NCBI GenBank assembly: GCA_015039365.1
Contig: WION01000129.1
Location: 1 to 64,000, forward strand
From: Amanita rubescens
Taxonomy: Eukaryota > Basidiomycota > Agaricomycetes > Agaricales > Amanitaceae
Length of the DNA stretch: 64,000 nt
Direction: 5' to 3'
Shown here: positions 23,801 through 32,037 of the stretch, in pieces
Layout of the letters: each line of letters begins with the position of its first letter
Numbering within the stretch: position 1 is the first letter of the stretch
Position numbers and translations under genes: made by a program
Notes under the pieces: model-generated
What the model was told of the DNA's origin: nothing
The model's input: the letters and a program-made list of their open reading frames with translations, nothing else
Database searches by the model: none

Positions 23801-23827
23801 GGAGTTTATTGAATTGGAAGAAGACAT
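17855..23827 (-). CDS. Copia-A Gag-Pol polyprotein (intact)
   Basis: One open frame of 1,990 residues. Gag (about 1-350) begins with a copia-type WLAFERLM region and has an RG-rich basic tract (YRGKSFRGRGGRK, about 258-270) but no CCHC zinc knuckle. A long acidic linker follows. The protease motif WMCDSGAS is at about 725, preceded by a CKCPEC cluster. Integrase has its zinc site (WHQRMGHPS at about 870, CNGCLKGK at about 904), catalytic Asp in HCDLMTF, DRGGEF near 996 and Glu in QNGKVERMN. RT carries DVKTAFLYG and the YVDDM active site near 1,603. RNase H has DADWG near 1,774, SSTEAEY and DNQGA. There is no stop codon or frameshift, so it looks active. It makes the virus-like particle, copies the RNA and integrates the cDNA. 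Confidence 0.97.
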   Translation of the reverse strand: MSSSNSINSIVPVLTGSNWLAFERLMTAYLNSQGLGAHIDPKLDWPRDLEPSEKAAIKTSDIKPDQLKTLKEIRKEYVEFKEDNMKAKGYITLKLAPNLVHLVDDKNDKAEVLWKSLKDKFGKQGLAATFGLYRQIVDWKLKENSNPNTQVPQLMDLINRVSNQGVTLTVKMQIMTILHALPPSWDSFVANLLAHSADDDTVDEFLNLISEEWSRRKGNRNNANTSVVTRGNKHSNSQVVANMARQQLQQGQPRTPWNSYRGKSFRGRGGRKPMGNRRNPTQHTSTGGPSNGPKHTPGQSQTPFRPQWAGQVPNQSKGPNWERNKAAKAKNRANKLAARTAAQSTLGSGHAMASSTSASLPLIARIGDQVMTDFDEEFVPKIYKYKGTRAVPTDDFMGRIDETSEDSGDSVSRDVQKVRTETTDYSDIFDSAIFADTKDTQSVDDLASPIFASSSISHHQTDNEGYQTDNESHQSEANSSGYEGLYTDEEPEEPMPGSFDDEQISWWYVHTRQYYVDQVRRANLEARRMNTNARTLEHLQNMLRGMVNDHDTVSLRPESVSSSDLNYFYQSDQDSVYHTAPESMASSQIPTRPITPYEDFFNLYDYPTNRTIDTVPVIPSNVPIVNPTPRRSTDLHNLYYFDANMRENERYRQNMSNLQNLPNYGTFSELYNQYNLDEFIIEENNRRRANVINIGHLQDPYNLPCSKSPSCKCPECYKNNKGLTIWMCDSGASHHFTAHLEDFVSYKKYEVPTSVFTADNQADILGIGTVILDHTLKNGSVSRLKLYPVLHMPSATLRLISNGTLCKQGFIAKQDNDRISFYREGSENASLEGFPGDGNETLMWTEGQIIKPSNYKLMMTTINVVGYEIWHQRMGHPSQQILKLGSKNLEGFPPLTIPKDLEPCNGCLKGKAVSQSFPLSEKRATQPFERIHCDLMTFPIQSYHKQKYLLVIFDDCTSHVWVKPLQKKSNVAVVFEGWHKQIYNQYGYNIKIVRSDRGGEFMSTNIQDYLTDVGIIHEKSTPYIHQQNGKVERMNRTLWEKSEALRLHASCPQSWWNFAIETAVHVYNRTPLRRTKWKTPVENLTGKKPDVSYFKIFGSKAWVFIPHESRENKLTPRSEIMTFIGYEPNAKAYRFMTNTNQLRVSTQAEFDETKFPRAKPQDENYTKNLDPIRPIEQDNSENSDKNISDGKPNNKGDISSEQQHSDDDFFDFNFENHSSSDSSDNDDDDTKWDDKLESFFEKKDTSLKDKGVELDQPTGVELDLPVQSLKDKPTKGKGKGTAKKPVEPTRRSERSRKPVIQKDNAYGNKTPLEIEKEITEEQDVVRELIQDLKEKDKSDPRLDVTIRYSLRSKIRQHIDKVKLLYSTLHNAQINEMSCLIKEQGNGFLNYLLAQAIPAIDISRDNIREYQYKDIQKVKIADPKSYEQWETAMNDEMKSLNDRKIWELAELPHNRTPIKCRWVYDIKSDGRKKARLVAKGFSQRPGLDYDETFSPVARYETIRLLLAISVLEKWDIEALDVKTAFLYGDLEADIYMQQPEGYVVKGQEQKVYQLKKAIYGLKQASYAWNKQANKSLEDLGFIRCLSDSGVYVRRKDDTIIVCIVYVDDMLFMGDNTPEIHKVKNAFMKKWECHDLGKVKEYLGMQINYNKNMGTLIIDQHTYAKKVVTRFGLENCKPTRTPLPTGYIPTAATKECTAEMRSYFQQIIGSLLYLALGTRPDITYQVILMSQFCANPNEEHIQKALYIVRYVNTTVQTKIVYNGLNKEGFVAFTDADWGADKITRKSVTGYIVKLAGGAISWVSRKQKVVALSSTEAEYMSMSDTSRQIVWIESLMSELDFPIKTIFLCCDNQGAMFLASNPAQEHRSKHIDIRFHYIRECVESEKIKLTYIPTNEQVADIMTKNLPYSKFVIFRMKMGLILDDSQISLTNHIKATQTFANYIKSKTLNKSTGQHSKIFERIQDLEVRGYLEEIFKYYERENDKLTTLLKANK

Positions 23828-24018
23828 TTTCTTACTTTGGTTAAGTTTGTTTAAAATCTAAGAAGATTTTTCGTAAGAAAAGGTTCAAATAATAATAAGG
23901 CATAAGAATATATGTGATGATGTAATTTCCGTCCTGATTTCTTAAGCTTAATGTTGTTCATGATAAAATGACAAGAATATAGTATTTTTACTATCTAGTG
24001 TCAATACTAGAAAGTAAA

Positions 24019-25335
24019 CTAGGGAATATCTTTTTTACACGTCCTTTCAGGTATGTAATATCGAATTTCCGTCACTGGGTTAGATGCGAATCTAGCCCTC
24101 CTATTGTCTCTATCATCGACAGGTTTGTCGAAAATAGATTCTTTAGGTAATTTTATGTGAGGAAAGTCTTTATACCGTCCGGGAAGCCTTCCAGTTTCCT
24201 GCCATATTCCCATATCATTACTATATTCGTCAACAACCCTTTTCACTTCGGTTCCCTCTTGATTCGAAGGAAACACTCCAGCCGCTCTGCTTTGGGCTCG
24301 AGTTTTAGATACGATATATCCCCAACTTGCAATGTTGGGGGCGCATCTACTCCAGGTAGGTGTTGTTGACTTTCGCCATCCTTTTTGTTCTGTATTACGT
24401 TTTAGTTGGGTCTTATATACGTTAAAAGGTGTATTTACCTTTCCTTTTTTGTATATTTGAGTAATCTCCTCCGGAAGAGGAATTCTGCCCCTTTCGTCAG
24501 ATGCGATGCCAAGGAAATGTTGGCGGTACGCATCCGAATCCAAAGCATTAGGGATATTCGTCTTATTTTTCCATTGACGATTACCCTTATGCCAGTCATT
24601 TTTGGTGACTGGCCTGAATTGGACATGGGCATTGTTTGGTGGTCCATAGGACCACTCTTCCGGTTTAGTGTTGTGGATCCAAGGCGATCCACGATCTTTG
24701 TTATATCGCCAACCTTCGTTGACGATAACAGGTCGTCCTTGTGGACGAGAGACTGGCCCAACAGCCTTCGCGGCCTTGGCGTATGAGACTAGATTATCTT
24801 TATGAGATAAAGATGCACACCTAGTATTTCTAGAAGACTGACCTGTTGGGCTCCGCATTGATTTGGGAGCCGTCGGGACTCCTTTATAGTTGAAGACGAC
24901 TTTTTGTACACAGCGGTGTACATGGTGTATCGCATCGGGATGCGAACAGTGGCAGCCTTTTGCTGCATGAGGCATATATGGGCGCGAGCCCATGGGAACA
25001 GGATACTTTTTATAGTTCCTATTTAGCCTCACAGCTTGAGGCGCAGAAGTCGGAACAGGAAAACGTAATGAAGGTACCATTTCTGGTACCTGTGCCTTTG
25101 CAGGCGGCGGCGAATTCTTTGGTAAGGCCCTAACGGGGGCCTGGAGGTGCCGGGCGCCAGAGTTCGGCAAAGCGTTGCCAAAGGTGTTCTGGCGGGGGCT
25201 CCCGCGTGAAAAAGTCGGTGTGCCAGGGGCAACACCAGTGCGGGACAACAACGAAAAGGAATTTTCGAACGACACTTTTATATAAAATGAAAAAATGAAT
25301 TTAAAAATTTTGCTGAAATCAGGAGGTTTAATCAT
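24019..25335 (-). CDS. Extra open reading frame of Copia-A between the 5' LTR and gag
   Basis: A 438-residue frame from ATG 25335 to 24019, on the same strand as gag-pol and ending 191 bp before the Gag-Pol ATG. The product is strongly basic and proline-rich, with a hydrophobic/aromatic N-terminal stretch (IFKFIFSFYIKVSF), a Cys/His cluster (CHCSHPDAIHHVHRC) around residues 130-145, and many Trp, Tyr and Arg residues in the second half. I recognise no family. Ty1/copia elements usually have no coding frame in this position. The long frame in an otherwise intact element suggests a real accessory protein, perhaps nucleic-acid binding given its basic charge and the missing zinc knuckle in Gag; that role is inference. 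Confidence 0.7.
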   Translation of the reverse strand: MIKPPDFSKIFKFIFSFYIKVSFENSFSLLSRTGVAPGTPTFSRGSPRQNTFGNALPNSGARHLQAPVRALPKNSPPPAKAQVPEMVPSLRFPVPTSAPQAVRLNRNYKKYPVPMGSRPYMPHAAKGCHCSHPDAIHHVHRCVQKVVFNYKGVPTAPKSMRSPTGQSSRNTRCASLSHKDNLVSYAKAAKAVGPVSRPQGRPVIVNEGWRYNKDRGSPWIHNTKPEEWSYGPPNNAHVQFRPVTKNDWHKGNRQWKNKTNIPNALDSDAYRQHFLGIASDERGRIPLPEEITQIYKKGKVNTPFNVYKTQLKRNTEQKGWRKSTTPTWSRCAPNIASWGYIVSKTRAQSRAAGVFPSNQEGTEVKRVVDEYSNDMGIWQETGRLPGRYKDFPHIKLPKESIFDKPVDDRDNRRARFASNPVTEIRYYIPERTCKKDIP

Positions 25336-26489
25336 CACATAGTTCTTTGGATAAGATCAAAAGAAAGGAATGGGCGTTCAGAGCCTTCAGCCCTTACTAA
25401 TCCCAGAAAACAGATAATTTGTACGCAAATTGGATGTTTCGGCACAAGTTTCGCACATCATTGTTTCTTCTTGTCATGCATGTTGAATTTGGTACTAATC
25501 GTTATGAAAGGTGTTATATTAACCAAGATCTATGTCACATTGGTATCCACTTCGATGTTTTTAGCATCTAATAACGCAGTATTACATTTGCGTGGGATAT
25601 GATCCAATGTAGGTAAGAATAGCCAACCTAAGCGTCTGACAATAGATTAAAGACTCGGGGATCGGCCCTTGTCCCTTCTTAAACGATCAAATGATAACCG
25701 TTTAATCTCTGGAATAACCATGACGATAACGACTACATTCCCAAATGCATGAGATAAGTCCATCACTTAGATGGTCTATGGGGTCTCAATCCCCCACTAG
25801 ACGTGTATGTACAAGTATTAAGAATTAATCTAGACACCGCTGGGTTACAGCTGAGTGTATTCCTAATCTAGAGAAGTCCCTAAGGGCGCATTCTCGATAG
25901 GCAGAGTGTACGGTCCACAATGTGACCTCATCTCACCCCTTATACTAGAATCTATTATTTACTTGTACATATATTAGGTATTTTACAGGATCGAAAATCC
26001 TGATGATGGTATAGCATGGTTCAATACGTCCAATCACATCACACTGCCCAAGCGGAATACAGTGTGGGACGTTACCCTTTTATACGGTAGGTAATAACCG
26101 GTGAAGTTCACACTTCACAAGTGAGCCAATTTCTATTGACGCAGTAATGGTCCACTGCGAGATTTTTAAGGCGATCTAAGCCGGTTTTTAACGTCATCCA
26201 AGACTGTCCCTTGTACAGGGATACTCGTAATTTAGACCGCTGAGTAATTAACGGGGTCCCCTTAGCCCTGGGTCCGGGCGTATACAATCCAGGTAAGCGG
26301 ATGACTCTGAGTCTATCCCTCACTTCCCAGAAGGGTTAGCCAAGTGCGGTGACTAATCTAACAAGAAAATGAAAACCACACTGGGCGCCTCGCCCAGTTA
26401 CCTTTGTTTTACCTTTTCTCTCCGTCAATGACTTGAGAGTGTGCGTCGCTTGGCTTCACAACCAATAGCGCCAAAGGCGTCTGGTTTCG
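25336..26489 (-). other. Untranslated leader of Copia-A
   Basis: About 1.15 kb between the primer-binding site and the extra frame, with no long open frame. Blocks resemble the Copia-B leader: CGCCCGGACCCAGGGCT (minus strand, within 26253-26280) and GCGCCCTTAGGGACT near 25,875-25,890. Conserved leader blocks in two distant families suggest RNA structure, for example for packaging or dimerisation. Confidence 0.6.
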
Positions 26490-26501
26490 GGGCCCATAAC
26501 C
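26490..26501 (-). other. Primer-binding site of Copia-A (half-tRNA iMet type)
   Basis: Directly after the 5' LTR the minus strand reads GGTTATGGGCCC. This is complementary to GGGCCCAUAACC of the initiator tRNA-Met anticodon arm, not to its 3' end. Drosophila copia is known to use a cleaved 5' half of this tRNA as primer. Confidence 0.8.
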
Positions 26502-27206
26502 TGTTGAAACTAGGGGTAACAAGTCCCTAGCGAGCAGCGCAGTCTAGTACATGGAATGTACTACTTACCGAGTGTGGTGTGGAGTTGTTAAGAGCTTACT
26601 GGAGCTGGGGCTCAACAGTAGACAGTAGAGAGGATAATAGGATAAGGATTGACGCTACTAGAGTACAGTTTATATACTACTAAACTACAAATAAGTACAA
26701 AGAGTCTTATCAGTATGAGTCAAAGGTATTTGACTCATAAGGCGTCATTCCACAGCAATGCACAGCTATTGTACAGCAATGCATAGCTTTGCGCAGCACT
26801 TGACTCATCAATTATATTGACTGACTCATCACATTATCAATCTTCAATGTGATAGGTTGATAACCATAACGTATATATGTCTTCTATTCTCATGTCAACA
26901 TATATTCACATCATCAATAGTTCCACTATTATGATTGGATGATCTTATGAGAATATCTCTAAGATATTCTCATGTCAGAATATGTTCTCATCATCAATCA
27001 TCCACTATTATGATTGGTAGATGAGTATGAGAATATGTCGAATACATTCTCATGTCAATATATTATCTCACACTCAATCATCCACTATTATGATTGGTTG
27101 AGAGACGAGTAAGTAACTGAGCGTTATTACATTAGTTAGTGTAAACTAATGGTATCACTTATATTCACTATATACTGTATGTATATCGTATAATATAAGT
27201 TCAACA
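26502..27206 (-). repeat. 5' LTR of Copia-A
   Basis: 705 bp and apparently identical to 17135-17839. The flanking CTAAG at 27207-27211 is the second copy of the target duplication. Confidence 0.96.
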
Positions 27207-27211
27207 CTAAG

Positions 27212-27530
27212 AATCTCGGATTACGAGGATTACGAGTAATCAGCTCGGAATCCGAGCTGATTACTAGTAGCAAAAGAAATGGCAGACGACTCACCAAAAC
27301 ATGAACTCGTATTCCGAGCTCACTCCGAGCTCAGTCCGAGTAGAATCCGAGTTGAGCTCGGAATATAGTAGGATTGTCTCTGCTCGGACTGAGCTCGGAT
27401 TCCGAGCTCAGTCCGAGTGTTCCATATAGAGTCCTACTGCTAGTCCAGCTCGGACTCAACTCAGAATATGAGTCAAGTCCGAATAGTCCAAGCTCAATTC
27501 TCGTGCACAATTCCGAGCAGCAGGGGGGGC
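27212..27530. repeat. Left subterminal array of the hAT-like element
   Basis: More than a dozen CTCGGA, TCCGAG, ACTCGGA and GAGCTCGGA words in both orientations. A matching array sits at 29430-29680 just inside the other end. Subterminal arrays of short words are transposase-binding regions in Ac/Ds and other hAT elements. Confidence 0.75.
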
Positions 27531-27649
27531 AATGGCAACATTGGCATGGCCCTATATACATATGACCATTATGTTTGGCACTATTTGGTACTATTTGGAC
27601 TTCTTTACATGTCCAATAAAATCCCAAAAAATATGTAAAAAATGCGGAA

Positions 27650-29385
27650 AATTCACATGATTCAGGTCATATAAAAATGATGAAACCAAACAAAGCCAAA
27701 CTTGAGATATTTGCAAAATACTTTTTCAGACGCTTTGTGTAAAAAATGGCAAAGTCTGCAAAAAATCTTGAAAAATGCGGAAAAATCATGTGATCCAGGT
27801 CATATAAGAATGGTGAAGCCAAACAAAACCAAGCTTGAGATATTTGCAAAACACTTTTGCAATGCAAGTGAGAAAATTTCAAAAATGTAGAAAAATCATG
27901 TGGTCCAGATTCCACTGGTCATAGAAGAATTGTGAAGCCAAACAAGGCCATTGTTCTGAGTAGCTATGCAGATCAACATGAAAATTTGATACTGATACCT
28001 GCCTCCTACAATGCTTCAATCTTTAAATGTATGTATGTACCTGCTCTCCTTCCCTTGTGGCACTGCATGAATTACCACATCCATGAAACAGATTCACCAG
28101 CAATAGTGATTTCCAACTTCTTGTGAAATTATCTGAGGGTGCCATTTGATATTCCCATGATAGTTGAGTCTTTATCCAATATAGCATCCTTCAAACAAGT
28201 GCAGACATGTACCCTCATAAAATAAAGGAGATTGGTGGTAATAAACACCAGAAACTGGCTTTTTCAACTCCTCTCAGATTATAATTTGGCTTGACAATCT
28301 CAAAGATTCAACCACAGAGTCATGCTCAACTTGTTCCAGGTTAATATACAATAAAATCTGAATCACTAAATCCTGCTCATCTGATGTGGAACTGGAACAC
28401 TATTAAATGGAGTATTTGCAGCAATGGAATCTGGCAGAAATCTGGTTACTGGTATAAAATTCTAAAATGATAGAGACAGAGACAACCTGAGTCCATCACA
28501 GGCTCACAGAGAGCTGTCCAAAAACCAGCCACCTGGACCAGGTTGCACCCCATCCAAAGATTCCATGGAACAATGTTCTGGCCAGGTGATAAAGTGTGGT
28601 GGGTTATTCATGTCTACTGAGTGCTTTCCAAGTCACAGGTAGGAAAGATATTCAGTCTCAGTCCATGCCAACAGACTGTGGTTACTACTGGACTACTAGT
28701 AGTAGCTGTGCCAGGTGGGGCTTTCTAGATGCTTCTGGTGTGGAAGCTTTCTGGGCAGGCAAAGGTTCCAAACATGATCATAACACACTGAGTATCAATA
28801 TGGTGTAACTGATAGGGCTAGTAAGGAATGACAGGGGTATACCCCAGACATTCCCTGATGGTGTTAAAAACCAGTACTCATAATCATGTACCATCATTAA
28901 ATTACCAAGAACTCATATCCACCCCCCTTCTCTCCTTGACTTCAATACAAACACCTCACAATCTCCAACCCTAGGTTATCATTTATTCATGAGCTCTAAA
29001 ACTGTCTGCAATGTCATACTAGGTGATTGGTTGCTGTTGTCAACAGGCAGTGGGATTGTAGAAGTTGACTGTGACACTGTACACAACCAGATCATCTGAG
29101 TCAGACCTCAACTGGTACTGACCATTGCAAGTCACTGCAACTGACTTCTACTACTGACAGCCATTCATAACCACCAGTAGGGAATGACAGGTGTACACCT
29201 CTGGTCATCATTTACTAACCACCAGCAACTCTGCATGTCCTTGATCACATCATGAATTTTGTTCATTTTCTAAGATTACACTCTGAACATCTGAAGAAGT
29301 ATTTTGCAAATATCTCAAGTTTGGGTGTGTTTGGTCTCATAATTCCTATATGGCCTGGATCACATGATTTTTCTGCATTTTTTCA
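27650..29385. repeat. Interior of the hAT-like element with tandem and inverted repeats
   Basis: A roughly 130-bp AT-rich unit (CATGTGATCCAGGTCATATA... CTTGAGATATTTGCAAAA) is repeated near 27,655 and 27,787, partly near 27,897, and in reverse complement near 29,296-29,385. Between about 27,950 and 29,290 there is no open frame of interest and no transposase motif. Confidence 0.7.
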
Positions 29386-29429
29386 GGATTTATTTGGAAT
29401 TTTATTGCAATGATAAACAACTGAGAATA

Positions 29430-29680
29430 AGCTCAGATTGGGTTCAGAGTCTGACTTGAACTCAGCTCGGACTCCACTCGGACTCCACTCGGACTGAGCT
29501 CGGAGTCCGAGTGCACTCCGAGTTTGCACTCGGATTCACCTCAACTCGGACTGGGCTCGGACTCAGCTCGGATTCTACTCGGATTACTAGTACTCCTTGG
29601 ACCCTACTCGGAATGGGCTCGGACTCTACTCGTATTCCTCGTAATCAGCTCGGATTCTACTAGGATAGGTGGCTCAGTGT
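29430..29680. repeat. Right subterminal array of the hAT-like element
   Basis: Dense CTCGGACT and ACTCGGA words in both orientations. It mirrors the array at 27212-27530. Confidence 0.75.
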
Positions 29681-29948
29681 TAACTGCTGTGTTGTGGGCG
29701 CATAAAAGCGGGATTTGTCTAGAGTATGTTCTTTCGCGCGATGCCCACTCAATTACACCACTACGATCAATTCTTTCTGAAATGGGCACAACCAACGGTT
29801 GGTGACAACTGATGCCGAAAAGAAGATCCAAAAAAGTAGTGTTATCAGACTCCTGTAAAATACACGTTAGAAACTCCCATATGAAGCTGTCTCGGTTTCT
29901 TTCGCTTCTTCGCCCTCTTCCTTCGCCCCTTTAGAACCGTTTTGAGAG

Positions 29949-30239
29949 CTACGAGACGCGAAGCACGTCAGAGTTTGCTACTATAGGAAAACCAGACATA
30001 AAGTCACCACTCCCTTCTTCAACTCTGGTGGTTCCGTCAGACATATACGCCGGCTTGATCCCGTTTTCAACGATTCTGGTTGCTATGTAGAAGAACCCCA
30101 TCAGATAACTGATGCTCTCTCCAGCTTCGTTGGTGAGCAACTCACCGTCCTTCTGGCGCACGGCGATGAGGAATTGGTAGATTGACATGGAAGCATCTTC
30201 GATTCTTGATGTCATGTTCTTTAATGCAGGCTGGTGCAT
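29949..30239 (-). pseudogene. Flap endonuclease 1 (FEN1/Rad27-like) fragment
   Basis: The minus-strand frame contains [20 protein letters not shown]-like TNEAGES, SYLMGFF and [11 protein letters not shown]. This is the N-terminal nuclease core of FEN1, the enzyme that trims 5' flaps in lagging-strand synthesis and repair, normally about 380 residues. Only about 60 residues match. The start (MGIKGL...) and everything after the GIKPAY segment are missing, and the sequence then runs into unrelated residues. It is a decayed or captured gene piece lying 250 bp from the hAT-like element end. Confidence 0.8.
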
Positions 30240-31676
30240 GCCAAGTGTTCCATTGCGCCGGCGTTGGGAGTCGTTGGTGTCAAGCTTGACGATGATGAGG
30301 TCAACGCGATTCGGGAGGCGGTGTGTGCTACAAAAGCGAAGTATTGGACACGAAACCTGAAAAAGGGTTAAAAAAAAAAGCTTGACACCACGAAATTAGA
30401 CCAGAACTTACACGTTCCCATCCTCCAAGAAAACCTCCAACATCAAGAAGCCAAGCTCTGGCGGTAGCTTCTCAACGTTGTTGCCGGGCCCTGATATCCA
30501 GCTCATCAAGTTTCTACCTGGGCAATTCTCTAAAGCATGGACGCAATACCTTGCAATCCATCAAGATCTTTTATCGCGGCCCATCCCGCAGGTGCTTCGA
30601 ATCGCGCCTCCCTCCGCGAGCCAGGATCAACATATGGAGAGTTTGCAAGTTGTGATCGTGGAAAAGCAAGTGGGATAATAGGCTTGCTCGTTCGCGAGCG
30701 CCTCGGACCCTGCCACGCAAAGCGGTGGCCCACACCTCAAGTCAATGTTACGCAGTTAACTGTTACGGCGATTGCCGAGCCGCGTCTTGCCAAACATTGA
30801 CAAATATCTCACAGTGTCACCCGCAAGCTCACTCAGTAGTAGTTGTTGGGATTATGGTGTGCGCGGCTATGATTGAGCCTGCGCGTGGTGCTGCCGGTGC
30901 GATAGAGGTAGCCCGGGGATGTAGAGCCTAGCTATCTCCGTATTTATATATTGTCTCTATTGATTTCGGGCAGAGACTCGGGAAAGTCCTCTGCTCGCCC
31001 AGAGCCCAACAATCCCCCTCGAGCTCAGGGCTTTCCTAGCTCGTTTTTCGCTGAGAGAACATTGCTCTCGGCGGCGGAATTCCATTTATCCATTATTGTG
31101 ACTTGTCACGTCACGCGCGGCTTTGCGCTGTATCCGCCAACTGTCTGCCTGGACTCTCCGTAACGGTAATGGAGTCCCATAGGCAATTAGATCGTATTCA
31201 CTAGGCAAGTGGTATCGTTTTTGGAGCTGTTGACCAGGGATGGTGATGGTATTTCTTTTAGATTTTCGCCACGATGCTAAAAAGAGTTATTAGGCGAGAA
31301 TTTCATGTCGCCCAGACTTGCAGCACAGTCGTTATTGCTATCGCCAGATTTTCGGATTCATGGACCCATCCTCGTCTCCTCAGCCATGCTGTCAAGTCTC
31401 CACCGCTTTCTTTTGTCATAGCCTTGGCTTGCAAAGAAGTTTTCACTCTGGGGCTATTCGACTGCTCCTCACTGCCATTTGATTCTCGTAAACGAGGGCG
31501 TGAGTTGGAAATGAAGTGAGAACGTTATTTGGTGGTGAGGTTTCGATATTATTTCGCTTGCGACTCTATTCATACGACGCAGAGCGGGTTTTATGAAGTG
31601 ACTGCGTGTATTTCTGCTCACCCTTTCAGGCAAGCGCCTTGGCTGAGTTGTTTTGCATTCGACAACAGTTTTGTCC
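30240..31676. other. Region with no recognised gene
   Basis: Short open frames only. A segment near 30,703-30,733 (TGCCACGCAAAGCGGTGGCC core) recurs near 33,100-33,127, so part of the region is duplicated debris. Confidence 0.4.
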
Positions 31677-32037
31677 ATGAAGCTTGTATCTCCTGAGCTT
31701 TATTTCACATTCGGTACGTCCTTCGTTATTTCTTTTGGACGACGGGCTCATCTCCATGAGATTAGCTCGGCTCGGTTTGCTTCCCCTTCCGGTGACTCTT
31801 GAATATGCTCGCGTTCTATCAAGCATCATACGTGGCGGACTGGCGTTCTTTGGACGCTGTGATATATGTGGTTCAGCGGGTAAGTTTGTTTTCATTTCCC
31901 ACTCGTCCGCTAACGTTTTCTTCGTTCAGCTCCCTTTTCCCCTTTCTCGTGCTACGACGTGTATACAGTGTCGCTTTTGTACGTTTTTGATGCCCTTTCT
32001 CCCTTCCATCTCTCCAGCTCATCATTGAGTCTAGATC
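31677..32037 (+). CDS. Possible small or partial multi-exon gene with a CxxC motif
   Basis: From ATG 31677, exons 31677-31713, 31766-31879 and 31930 onward join in phase. The second intron (31880-31929) is textbook: GTAAGT, CGCTAAC, TTCAG. The product includes LEYARVLSSIIRGG and FGRCDICGSAG, whose single CxxC after an aromatic residue recalls the cysteine pair often seen after the F-box in mushroom F-box proteins, but no F-box is visible. The end is not defined; more splice-like sites follow to about 32,250. It is either a decayed gene or part of one I could not complete. Confidence 0.3.

Larger units (their letters stand above)
17135..27206 (-). mobile_element. Complete Ty1/copia LTR retrotransposon (Copia-A)
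   Basis: Two 705-bp LTRs (17135-17839, 26502-27206) look identical on reading. They begin TGTTGAA and end TTCAACA, and are flanked by the 5-bp duplication CTAAG (17130-17134, 27207-27211). The element reads on the minus strand: 5' LTR, primer-binding site, ~1.15-kb leader, an extra 439-residue frame, an intact 1,990-residue Gag-Pol, polypurine tract, 3' LTR. Order protease-integrase-RT-RNase H is that of copia. Apparently identical LTRs and open frames suggest a recent insertion. Confidence 0.96.
17109..29689. mobile_element. Non-autonomous hAT-like element, ~2.5 kb, split by Copia-A
   Basis: The outer ends are inverted repeats: AGCACTTAGCACTGAGCC at the left and, in reverse complement, AGCAGTTAACACTGAGCC at the right, each running on into CACCTA. 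Both ends are flanked by TGTTGTGG (17101-17108 and 29690-29697), an 8-bp target duplication typical of hAT transposons. Copia-A (17135-27206) inserted 26 bp inside the left end. Without it and its duplicated CTAAG the element is about 2.5 kb. It has no transposase. Just inside each end are dense arrays of CTCGGA/TCCGAG words, and the interior holds tandem and inverted AT-rich repeats. The structure resembles Ds-like elements mobilised by a transposase acting in trans. Confidence 0.82.
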
